The position numbers were made by a program, and so were the translations under genes. Under the pieces are notes generated by a model, which saw only the letters and a program-made list of their open reading frames with translations, was not told where the DNA came from and ran no database searches. Shown one piece after another: positions 8,946 to 16,722 of a stretch of 64,000 bases of DNA; positions within the stretch are counted from its first letter, which is position 1; each line of letters begins with the position of its first letter. This DNA comes from Acidobacteriota bacterium. Lineage in GTDB: Bacteria > Acidobacteriota > Vicinamibacteria > Marinacidobacterales > Marinacidobacteraceae. The stretch spans positions 124,001 to 188,000 of the forward strand of contig JAJDUD010000061.1 of assembly GCA_022826825.1 (NCBI GenBank). The letters are read 5' to 3'.

Positions 8946-9215
8946 ATGGACGATCTGAACCGTCGCGCATTCCTCAGGAGGGCCGGTTTCGCCTTCGCGG
9001 GCGCGGTGGGCGCCGCCTCGTTCGCGGCCGCCCAGCAGCAGGAAGAGGAGAAGAAGGAAGACGAAGAGGCCCAGGAAGAGATCGACTACGACGCTCTCTT
9101 CGCGGAGGATGCCGGGGACGAAGACACCCGCGCCTGCCCGCAGTGCGGGGCTCTCATGTACCGGCAGGGCCGGACCTGGACCTGCGAGAACTGCGGCTAC
9201 AGCTACGTCGAGTAG
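8946..9215 (+). CDS. Small Tat-exported zinc-ribbon (rubredoxin-like) protein
   Basis: An 89-residue protein with a twin-arginine-type signal (LNRRAFLRRAGFAFAGAVG), then an acidic linker of Glu, Lys and Asp, then a compact four-cysteine knuckle: CPQCG ... CENCGYSYVE. The two CxxC pairs would bind zinc or iron. Tat export would let the metal be loaded in the cytoplasm. GGAG lies about ten bases before the ATG. It is the last gene of the three-gene operon and is followed by a terminator. It could be an electron-transfer or metal-delivery partner of the upstream Tat protein; that is inference. Confidence 0.75.
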   Translation: MDDLNRRAFLRRAGFAFAGAVGAASFAAAQQQEEEKKEDEEAQEEIDYDALFAEDAGDEDTRACPQCGALMYRQGRTWTCENCGYSYVE

Positions 9216-9277
9216 TCCTTCCTGAACCGGCGCCGCCGGAGCTGCAGTCCAGCAGCCTCCGGCGGTCGTCCCATTGG

Positions 9278-9309
9278 CCCGTTGCCCACAGCGCGGCAGC
9301 GGGTTTTTT
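9278..9309 (+). terminator. Rho-independent terminator
   Basis: Stem CCCGTTGC (9278-9285) pairs with GCAGCGGG (9296-9303), including one T-G wobble, across a ten-base loop. Six Ts follow at 9304-9309. It ends the exported-protein operon just before the convergent CDP-alcohol phosphatidyltransferase gene. Confidence 0.75.
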
Positions 9310-9324
9310 GCGTTGGCAGCCGGC

Positions 9325-10056
9325 TCAGGCGGGCGCCGGAATGATCAGGTGCCCGAGGACAATGAAGAAGAAGCACACCGTGCTCAACATCGCGTACTCG
9401 GCGCTCGCCCGGCGATAGGTCCAGAAACGGAAGCCGGCGGCCGGGGTCCTGCCCTCCAGCACGGCGCGCGTGTAGCAGATCCGCTGCGCGGCGATCAGGT
9501 TCCCGAAGATCGCGACCACGATCAGCGCCGCGTGGATGTTCCCGGAGACGAGCCCGACGACAAAGGCCACCGAGCGTTCCGGACGCTCGAGGAACCCCAC
9601 CTCGCAGGCGGGAATCAGTTTCTCGGCACGGGAGCGGGCGTACGAGGTAGCGACCGTTCCCGCGGTGGCGAGACACCAGACCGCGAGCCAGACGTTCCGT
9701 TCAGGTGTTTCGGTGTAAGCCAGGAAGTAGAACAGCAGTCCGAACAGCAGCAGCATGTCGGAGTAGCGGTCCATCACGGAATCGAGATAGGCCCCGAACT
9801 GCGTGACCCCGCGCGAGGCGCGGGCGACCGCTCCGTCCAGGCAATCGAACGTGATCGCCAGCAGGACCACCCAGCCGGCGGTCCATTGGTCCCCCTCCAG
9901 CAGCGGCCAGAAGACGACCGCCATGACGAGCGGGCCCGAGAGCGTCAGGGCGTTCGGGGGAACGCGCGCCCATATGATCCCGCGCGCGATGCCGTCCCGG
10001 ACCCATTCGAGCACGACCTCCCAGAAGCGGCCCAACCGGGAGAAGAGCTTCTTCAT
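9325..10056 (-). CDS. CDP-alcohol phosphatidyltransferase family protein
   Basis: A 243-residue integral membrane enzyme of phospholipid synthesis. It contains the complete family signature DxxDGxxARxxxxxxxxGxxxDxxxD, seen from DCLDGAVARASRG to LDSVMD, whose aspartates bind the two divalent metals and the CDP moiety. About six hydrophobic segments are visible. The family moves a phosphatidyl (or similar) group from a CDP-alcohol onto an alcohol such as glycerol 3-phosphate, inositol or choline; the substrate cannot be told from the sequence. It is divergent from the lipid kinase gene at 10231, with 174 bases between them. Given the lipid locus nearby it may supply head groups, but that is inference. 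Confidence 0.88.
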   Translation of the reverse strand: MKKLFSRLGRFWEVVLEWVRDGIARGIIWARVPPNALTLSGPLVMAVVFWPLLEGDQWTAGWVVLLAITFDCLDGAVARASRGVTQFGAYLDSVMDRYSDMLLLFGLLFYFLAYTETPERNVWLAVWCLATAGTVATSYARSRAEKLIPACEVGFLERPERSVAFVVGLVSGNIHAALIVVAIFGNLIAAQRICYTRAVLEGRTPAAGFRFWTYRRASAEYAMLSTVCFFFIVLGHLIIPAPA

Positions 10057-10230
10057 GTGGCCTCGGGCGGGAACGCAGTCCGCGGCCGGGGAAACCCCGG
10101 GCGTGGCGAGGGGCCCGGGACGGGCGCCTTCGGAAGGGATTGGGTCAAGGGCGCTCGGTCAGAGCAGCGGCGGGTATCTCGCCCTGCCGCGCCGAGAGAC
10201 CCGTAGCATATTCGGGATCACCACGCCGAG

Positions 10231-11178
10231 ATGAGCAGTCTTCCGCTGGTGATCGCCAACCCGGAAGCCGGGGGCGGCACCGGGCGGGACCGCTGGTGGG
10301 CCGCTTCCGGACGGGTGGCCGAGCGGCTCGGTCCGCACGACCTCGTCTGGACCGAAGCTCCGGGCCACGCGGAACGGATCGCCCGGGCGGAGGGGAGCGC
10401 ACGACCTCTCCTGATCGCGTACGGCGGCGACGGAACCGCCTCGGAAGTGGCTCGGGGTCTGGCCGTCTCGAAGGGGAGCGCCGAGCTGGGTCTTCTCCCC
10501 AGCGGGACGGGCAACGACTTCGCCGCCGATTCGGGAATCCCCGCCCGCCTTCCGGAAGCCGCCCGGTTCCTGAGCCGAACCCCGGCCCGGGCCACCGATC
10601 TCGGCCATATCGAGGATGCCACCGGAGCGTCCCGTTTCTTCCTGAACAGTTTCTCGCTCGGCCTCGCGGCCTCCGTCGCCGAGCGAGCTGCTGCCGGAGG
10701 GGGTCTGGGCCGGGCCACCTACGCGGCCGCCGCGGCGCGGGAAGTCGTCGCGTTCCAACCGCTGTCGCTCCGCGTCGGCCTCAACGAAAACCCCGCGAGG
10801 CCGCGAACGCTGCTGAACGTCACCATCCTCAACTCGCGCCGGTTCGGCGCCGGGATTCCGCTCGCCCCGCCCGCCGACCCGGGTGACGGCGAACTGGATG
10901 CCGTTCTCATCGGTCCGCTCGGTCCCCTGGCGCTGATGGACGCCGTTTTCCGCCTGACCCGGGAAGCGCATTTCGGACGCCGCGAGATCGATCACCGCCG
11001 CATCACGCGCGCCGCGATCGGCTTGCTGCCCGGCGCGGGCGGCACGCCGGAACTGCTCTCCGAGGTGGATGGCGACGTCGTCCGCTGGCGGCAGGCCCTG
11101 ACGGTGTCGGTGGCGCCCGGCGTGGTCCGAATCAGGAGGGCCGAGGCCCGTACGCCGGACCGCGATCCCGACGCGTGA
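10231..11178 (+). CDS. Diacylglycerol-kinase-family lipid kinase
   Basis: A 315-residue soluble enzyme of the DAGK/sphingosine kinase/YegS superfamily, which phosphorylates a lipid hydroxyl using ATP. The nucleotide-binding GGDGT motif is present (YGGDGTASEVARGL), followed by LPSGTGNDFA, the second hallmark. The C-terminal half is the usual beta-sandwich (DPGDGELDAVLIGPLG). The start is the ATG at 10231; no strong ribosome binding site is seen. It ends one base before the convergent glycosidase gene, with no terminator visible between them. The substrate could be diacylglycerol or another lipid alcohol. Confidence 0.88.
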   Translation: MSSLPLVIANPEAGGGTGRDRWWAASGRVAERLGPHDLVWTEAPGHAERIARAEGSARPLLIAYGGDGTASEVARGLAVSKGSAELGLLPSGTGNDFAADSGIPARLPEAARFLSRTPARATDLGHIEDATGASRFFLNSFSLGLAASVAERAAAGGGLGRATYAAAAAREVVAFQPLSLRVGLNENPARPRTLLNVTILNSRRFGAGIPLAPPADPGDGELDAVLIGPLGPLALMDAVFRLTREAHFGRREIDHRRITRAAIGLLPGAGGTPELLSEVDGDVVRWRQALTVSVAPGVVRIRRAEARTPDRDPDA

Positions 11179-11179
11179 A

Positions 11180-13114
11180 TCACGGACCCGCGCCTGCCTC
11201 CAGCTCCTCCACGGCCCCCAGCGCGAAGAGGGGCGCCCAGCTCTGGAAGCGCTGGCCACACCCCTCGCCGGTGCGGGCGTCGAAATTCTCGCGGCAACGA
11301 CCCGTGCGGCGCCGGTCGGCGAGGAACATTTCCGCGCCCTTCCGGGCGAGTTCGGCGGCGAGGGCGGTGAAGCCGTACCGCCGGAGTCCCTGAAGCACCA
11401 GGTAGTTCATCGGCGGCCAGATCGAGCCGCGCCAGTACTGCTGGTCGCGAAAGGCGGGGTCATCGCGCGAGACGGTGGGCAGTATCCAGTCGCCCCAGAA
11501 GCGGGCCGGGTCGCGGAGGGTTTCGATCATGCGGCCGGCTTGCCGCGCGTCGGGAATTCCCGCGGCCAGCGGCAGGAAGTTCGACGCGGCCACGCGGCCG
11601 GAGGGCCCGGACGGCAGCTCGTCGAGATAGAGCCCGGCGGCTTCCGACCAGAGCACGCGGTTCATCGTCGCGGCCAGCCGGCGATAGTCGGCGGCCAGGC
11701 GCTCCCCCGTGGAACCGTCCCCGAGAACCCGGGCGATCCGCGACAGGCTCTCCAGATCCAGCGCGCGGTAGCTGCAAAGGTCCACGGCCGACATGGCGAG
11801 GACCTCCCGCCGGGAATCCCAGGCGGCTTCGTCCCAGAGCGGCAGGTCGTCCTGGCCCGACTCCCAGGCGGCGCGCTGGTGGCCGGTCGCGTCCGTCTCC
11901 CACGGCGGCACCCGGCCGGGGGCGGGCACCAGGTCCGTGTCGGAACCCCAGGCGAGCAGTCCGGGCGTCAGCCCCTCCCGGCGCGGCCGTCCGTTCTTGT
12001 CGGCGACCCACCAGTCGGCCCAGGCGAGCAGGGCCGGGTAGGCGGCCGCCAGCGCCTCCGGGTCGGGGTGCGCCCGGTGCAGCCTCAGCGCGGCGAACGA
12101 ACCGACCGGCGGCTGCGAGCGATCGGGGGTGCCGCCGCGTCGGCTCCGCCAGTTGGGAATGTTCCCGTTCGGGTACTGCGTTGCCGTCCCGGCGAGGAGA
12201 GTGGACCAGGCGAGGTCGCCCGACACGGTCGCGAGCAGCAGGGCATTGAAGAAAGTGTCCCAGCCGAAGATGGTCCAGTCGTCGGGCTCCGGCGGATCGG
12301 AACCGGTCCCGCTCCCCGCGATCGGGAAGATCCACCTTCGGCCGGCGGGGGTGTAGAGCCTGCCCGTTTCGGGCTGGATCAGCACCGTCCACATCAGGTT
12401 GTCGGCGATGCTCTCGGCCAGCTCGGGGCAGCCGGGCACGCGGGGGCGCCGGCGCTCCCACTCCGCGCGGGCCTCATCGATCCAGGCGTCGGCCTCGCCG
12501 AGGAGGCGTTCGGCCCCTTTCCCGCCCCACGCGGCAACCATCGCCACCTGCCCGGCGACCCCGGCTCCGGACTCGAGACGCCACCCGGCCTCGCCACCGG
12601 AGTCTTCCGCCGGACGGCGCCAGCCGGTTCCGCCCGCGAACGCGGCCACGACCTCGAGATCCTCTCCGCCGTCGACACCCGGCACCCGGGCGCGCCAGCC
12701 GGGCAATCCCCGCTCCGCCCGTTCCCACCGCCCCTCCCATCCCCACGGGACGTCCCCGATCAGCTCGAGACGGCCCGCTGCCTCCATCCTCACGCGCAGG
12801 GCTACCGCGTCCTCCCGGCGCGACCACTCGAGGACCAGACTCTCCGCCGGCGTCCGGGATCGGGGGTCCACGGCCCCACCCCCAGCGGCGCCCGCTTCCG
12901 GTGACGACTGCGAGTCCAGCGCGAACTCGATCCGCGCGTACGAGAAGTCCGGAGCGTGGGGGCCGACCCGGGAGACCATCCCGTACCAGTCGTCCCATTC
13001 GCGGCGTTCGCCGGCCGGAGTGACGAAGGCGAGGCGGATGCCGACACCGCGGCCCGGACCGGGAGACAACACCAGGCCCGCCCACCGGCGGGCCTCGAGG
13101 GCGCCGACGTGCAT
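11180..13114 (-). CDS. Glycoside hydrolase, GH63/trehalase-like (alpha/alpha)6 barrel
   Basis: A 644-residue protein without a signal peptide, so probably cytoplasmic. The N-terminal 200 or so residues are a beta-sandwich. The rest is an (alpha/alpha)6 barrel of the GH37/GH63/mannosylglycerate-hydrolase-like type: WTIFGWDTFFNALLLA is the family's 'WDxxF' region, QQYWRGSIWPPMNYLVLQG the conserved 'WRGxxWP' segment, and RENFDARTGEG the C-terminal 'EN(Y/F)...G' motif. Enzymes of this group invert alpha-linked glucosides, mannosides or glycerate glycosides. It is the last gene of the sugar locus, 13 bases after the exported hydrolase. The substrate is unknown. Confidence 0.8.
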   Translation of the reverse strand: MHVGALEARRWAGLVLSPGPGRGVGIRLAFVTPAGERREWDDWYGMVSRVGPHAPDFSYARIEFALDSQSSPEAGAAGGGAVDPRSRTPAESLVLEWSRREDAVALRVRMEAAGRLELIGDVPWGWEGRWERAERGLPGWRARVPGVDGGEDLEVVAAFAGGTGWRRPAEDSGGEAGWRLESGAGVAGQVAMVAAWGGKGAERLLGEADAWIDEARAEWERRRPRVPGCPELAESIADNLMWTVLIQPETGRLYTPAGRRWIFPIAGSGTGSDPPEPDDWTIFGWDTFFNALLLATVSGDLAWSTLLAGTATQYPNGNIPNWRSRRGGTPDRSQPPVGSFAALRLHRAHPDPEALAAAYPALLAWADWWVADKNGRPRREGLTPGLLAWGSDTDLVPAPGRVPPWETDATGHQRAAWESGQDDLPLWDEAAWDSRREVLAMSAVDLCSYRALDLESLSRIARVLGDGSTGERLAADYRRLAATMNRVLWSEAAGLYLDELPSGPSGRVAASNFLPLAAGIPDARQAGRMIETLRDPARFWGDWILPTVSRDDPAFRDQQYWRGSIWPPMNYLVLQGLRRYGFTALAAELARKGAEMFLADRRRTGRCRENFDARTGEGCGQRFQSWAPLFALGAVEELEAGAGP

Positions 13115-13127
13115 CGCGATGCGCGAA

Positions 13128-15857
13128 CTATCGTCCGATCGGCGTCAGGCGGATCGTGGCCGTGCGGCGTCCATCCCCCGGGGCGAAACGGACCCGGAAC
13201 CGGCCGCCGCCCGCCTCGGCGCGGCGAGCTGGTCCTGGCTCCGGGGCGACCTGGTCCGGCGCCGGCTCCACGCTGGCGTCCCCGCTCACCACCGTCGCTT
13301 CGACCGGGACGCCGAGCAGATCTACCTCGTACGCGCGACCGGCGGACCCCTCCGTGATGAGCGTCCAGCCCTCCGCATCCGCCTCGAAGTCGAGGATCCG
13401 CAGGCCCGTGCTGCGCTGGCCCGGCTCGAGATCGATCCGCGGCGGCGCCACCGCCAGTCCACCCTTCCAGGTCACGGTGATCTCGGCGGGCTGGCCCTCG
13501 GCGATCCGGATTGCCCTCGCCGGATGCGTCGCGCCCGCTACCGGATCGGCCGCTTCCACCTCCGCAGGGCGGCCCTCGGTCACCGTCACCCGCAGGTCTC
13601 CGGCGCCAGCGGGAGGGTCGGGGACGAACCCGATGTCCACCGGCGGACCCTCGCCCGTGATGCGAAGGCGGCGCTCCCCGCCCGCCGGACCGGGACCGCC
13701 GCGGATCTCCACGTCGATCGTGGTCTCGCCGACCCGGAGGCCGCGCACCGCCGCCTCCCGCCAGTCGGCCGGCAACTGGGGGGCGAGGCGCGCCCTCCCG
13801 TTCGGAGCGTCGGGGTCCCAGCCGAACACGCCGCGCAGCAGCGGGGTCGCCACCATGGAGCTGGCGAAGAACTGGTGCGGCACCGTCTGGTCGAGCGGCT
13901 GGTAGAACGTTCCCGAGAAGAGCTCGCCGTGGCGGCCGAGGCTCCAGTCGTAGGTCATCTGCTTGACCGCATCCATCAGGTGGAAACCCGCCCACGGACG
14001 GCGGTAGCGGTACTGGGCCCAGGACAGATAGCCGGTCACGAACGGCCAGACGGTCCCCATGTTGTAGGCGAGGGGGTCGTACAGGCCGCTCTCCGTCGAG
14101 AGCATGTGCGCCCCCCAGTCCGACGACAGGCGGTCCCCCGCCATCCGGGTCAGCGTCCCGCGGGCGCGCTCCTCGTCCAGCAGGCCGAACGCGGCGGCGG
14201 CCGCCGGCCACACCGTCAGATTGTCGTTCGTGCTGCCGTCTTCGAGGATGCCGAACGCGTGGTGGCCCGCGTCGGCCCGCCAGTAGGCATTGTTCAGGGT
14301 CTCGCGGGCGACCTCTCGGGTCCGCGCGGCCCGCTCGGCCACCGCCGGGTCGCCCAGCCGCTCCGCCAGCGCCAGCGTGCCCTCCAGGGCCGCGACCCAG
14401 ACGCCAGCCAGGTAGATGTCCTGGTGGATCGCGGCGCTCAGTCCCCCCACCTCGACCGCGGCCAGGCCTCCGACCGTGTTCTCGATGATGCCGTCCCCGT
14501 CGGTCTCGGCGCTCAGGCACCACTCCCAGGCGCGCCGGTATGCCGGCCAGAGTTCCTCCAGCAGCCCGTCATCGCCGCTCGCCCGCCAGTACTGGTAGAG
14601 CGCCAGCATCCAGTAGGGAGTCGTATCGGCGTGGTAGTAGGCGTAGGGATAGGTCTCGAACCAGTCGATGTGCGCGGCGCCCTGCGAGATCTCGTGGGTG
14701 ATCTTGCCGTCGTCGCGCTGGTAGCGGGCCAGGAAGCGGAGTTCCTCCGCGACCAGCTCCCACTGGCCCAGGGCGTCCATGGCGAAGGTGTTCATCATCG
14801 CGTCGCCGCCGAAGAACCATCCGAATCCGGGGCGGGCGCCGCTGCCCGAGAGCCCCCAGCCCGCGACCAGGCCACATCCCAGATCGGGGTTGCAGACGCG
14901 CTGCTCCTCGAGATTGATCTTCGCCCATTCGAGGGCCAGGTCGAGGGACGGATCGGGGGTCTCGACGGACGCGGTGGCGCCCAGCGCCGCATCGGCCCAG
15001 GCGCGGGTACCCCGGTAGAACCGCTCGGCGTCCGCGATCAGCCGGGCGTAGCGGGCGAAGACGGTGTCACGCGGGACGGTTCCCGCGGCAACGGCGATGG
15101 GAATGAACTCGCGCCGGGCGCGCTCGGGATCGACCGGGATGACCATCGTGCGGGGCGCTTCGCCGAGCTGGTGCGCCGGGTGCTCCACCGAATTCGTCGC
15201 CCAGGGGGAGCCCACGACCGCGTTGTGCCGCTGGAGGCTCTCCGAGAGCACGAAGACCCGCCGGGTCCCGTCCCAGAAGGCGTACTGCCCGCCCAGCGAC
15301 GCCGGCCACATGAAGTCGAGGACGGGGTGGAACTCGGCGACGATCTCCATCGGGTCCGGGCTGTCCACGTCGAGGAGCACGAGGATGCCGGAGGCGTCCG
15401 TGTCCCGGGGCGCGAGGATGTGCTGGCGGACCCGGAAGGACGCATGGCTGTAGGTGATGGTGGTGAGCTCCGGCCGCACTTCGACCGTTCGGGCGACCCG
15501 CTCGCCGGGGATGGGGGCGCCGTAGCCGGGCGCCTGGAAGAAGAGGCGGAAGCCGCGTCCGACCTTGAGCGGGTGGACCCAGAGTTCGGCTTCACCGGTC
15601 TCCACCCCCAGCCATGCCGCGCGCGGGCCGGTGACGCCGAGGTACTCGCCCGGCCGCACGGGACCCGTGAGTTCGACGGGCGACGGCCTGATCGTGAAGC
15701 GCGGGACCGAAAGCGAGGCCAGGTCGCCCGCCGGGGGATCAGGGACGCGCTGGGGGAGGGCTGGCGAGGCGAAGAAGCCCGCGAGGGCGGTCAGCGCGAA
15801 GACGGTCGGGACGAGGCGCGCTCCCCGCTCGGTCCGCCGGATCCTCATCGCGCTCAC
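13128..15857 (-). CDS. Exported glycogen-debranching-like glycoside hydrolase
   Basis: A 909-residue protein with a signal peptide (hydrophobic core VPTVFALTALAGFFASPALP) starting at GTG 15857 or ATG 15848, so it acts in the periplasm or outside. After an N-terminal beta-sandwich, about 300 residues in, comes an (alpha/alpha)6 domain like that of amylo-alpha-1,6-glucosidases: GFGWFFGGDAMMNTFAMDA, EISQGAAHIDWFETYPYAYY and YNMGTVWPFVTGYLSWAQY carry the expected acidic and aromatic residues. The last 170 or so residues are a second beta region. It follows the two permease genes, so it probably trims a glycan before or during uptake. Confidence 0.75.
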   Translation of the reverse strand: MSAMRIRRTERGARLVPTVFALTALAGFFASPALPQRVPDPPAGDLASLSVPRFTIRPSPVELTGPVRPGEYLGVTGPRAAWLGVETGEAELWVHPLKVGRGFRLFFQAPGYGAPIPGERVARTVEVRPELTTITYSHASFRVRQHILAPRDTDASGILVLLDVDSPDPMEIVAEFHPVLDFMWPASLGGQYAFWDGTRRVFVLSESLQRHNAVVGSPWATNSVEHPAHQLGEAPRTMVIPVDPERARREFIPIAVAAGTVPRDTVFARYARLIADAERFYRGTRAWADAALGATASVETPDPSLDLALEWAKINLEEQRVCNPDLGCGLVAGWGLSGSGARPGFGWFFGGDAMMNTFAMDALGQWELVAEELRFLARYQRDDGKITHEISQGAAHIDWFETYPYAYYHADTTPYWMLALYQYWRASGDDGLLEELWPAYRRAWEWCLSAETDGDGIIENTVGGLAAVEVGGLSAAIHQDIYLAGVWVAALEGTLALAERLGDPAVAERAARTREVARETLNNAYWRADAGHHAFGILEDGSTNDNLTVWPAAAAAFGLLDEERARGTLTRMAGDRLSSDWGAHMLSTESGLYDPLAYNMGTVWPFVTGYLSWAQYRYRRPWAGFHLMDAVKQMTYDWSLGRHGELFSGTFYQPLDQTVPHQFFASSMVATPLLRGVFGWDPDAPNGRARLAPQLPADWREAAVRGLRVGETTIDVEIRGGPGPAGGERRLRITGEGPPVDIGFVPDPPAGAGDLRVTVTEGRPAEVEAADPVAGATHPARAIRIAEGQPAEITVTWKGGLAVAPPRIDLEPGQRSTGLRILDFEADAEGWTLITEGSAGRAYEVDLLGVPVEATVVSGDASVEPAPDQVAPEPGPARRAEAGGGRFRVRFAPGDGRRTATIRLTPIGR

Positions 15858-15888
15858 GCCACTCTATCCGGGGCTTGCGGCGCGCCCC

Positions 15889-16722
15889 CTACCGAATCCC
15901 TTCCAACTGGATGCCCCGCACGAAGTACCTCTGGGTAAAGAGGAACAAAAGCGCGATCGGGAGCGCCGCGACCACGCCCGCCACCATCTGGTACGGCCAG
16001 TTGATCTCGTAGGTGGAGTGGAAGGCGGCGATCCCCACCTCCACCACCCGCATCTCCATGGAGCGGGTGACGAGCAGCGGCCACATGAAGTTCTTCCAGG
16101 CGTCGATGAAGGCGAAGAGCGCCAGGGTCGCCACCGCGGGCTTCGCGAGCGGCAGCGCGACGCTCCGGAAAATCCGCCAGTGGCCCGCGCCGTCGACCCG
16201 GGCGGCGTCCTCCAGTTCGCGGGGCAGCGTGCGGAAGTACTGGCGCATCAGGAAGATGCCCCACACGGAGACCAGCTCGGTCGAGACCAGGCCCTGGTAG
16301 CTGTCGATCCAGCCGAGGGCGTCGATCATCAGAAAGCGGGGGATGAGGACGATGACCGCGGGCACCATCATGGTCGCGAGGAAGACCATGAACAGCGTGT
16401 CCCGCCCCGGAAAGTCGCAACGCGCGAAGGCGTAGCCGGCGGCGGTGGCGGTGGCCACCTGGCCGGCGACCACGACCGTGGCGAAGATCAGCGAGTTCAG
16501 GAAGTAGCGTCCGAACGGCTGGGCGGTCAGCGCTTCGGGATAGTTCGACCAGAGCGGGGACTCCGGGAACAGCCGGCCGGAGGAGAAGACCTCCAACTGG
16601 CCCATGAGGCTGGTGGCCGCCATCCACAGGAAGGGCGCCGCCATGACCAGGCAGGCGAAGGCGAGCAGGAGCGTGCGGGAGATCCCGCCGGTCGCGCGAG
16701 CGGCCGTTCTTGCGTCAGGCAT
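15889..16722 (-). CDS. Carbohydrate ABC transporter permease, MalG type
   Basis: A 277-residue inner-membrane permease with six hydrophobic segments. It carries the EAA loop that contacts the ATPase (ELEDAARVDGAGHWRIFRSV, with the conserved 'EAAxxDGA.....F..I.LP' pattern) and ends FVRGIQLEGIR, the usual MalG-family C-terminus. It forms the channel with the larger permease encoded just upstream, whose end overlaps its start by eight bases. The substrate is a sugar or oligosaccharide by family. Confidence 0.9.
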   Translation of the reverse strand: MPDARTAARATGGISRTLLLAFACLVMAAPFLWMAATSLMGQLEVFSSGRLFPESPLWSNYPEALTAQPFGRYFLNSLIFATVVVAGQVATATAAGYAFARCDFPGRDTLFMVFLATMMVPAVIVLIPRFLMIDALGWIDSYQGLVSTELVSVWGIFLMRQYFRTLPRELEDAARVDGAGHWRIFRSVALPLAKPAVATLALFAFIDAWKNFMWPLLVTRSMEMRVVEVGIAAFHSTYEINWPYQMVAGVVAALPIALLFLFTQRYFVRGIQLEGIR

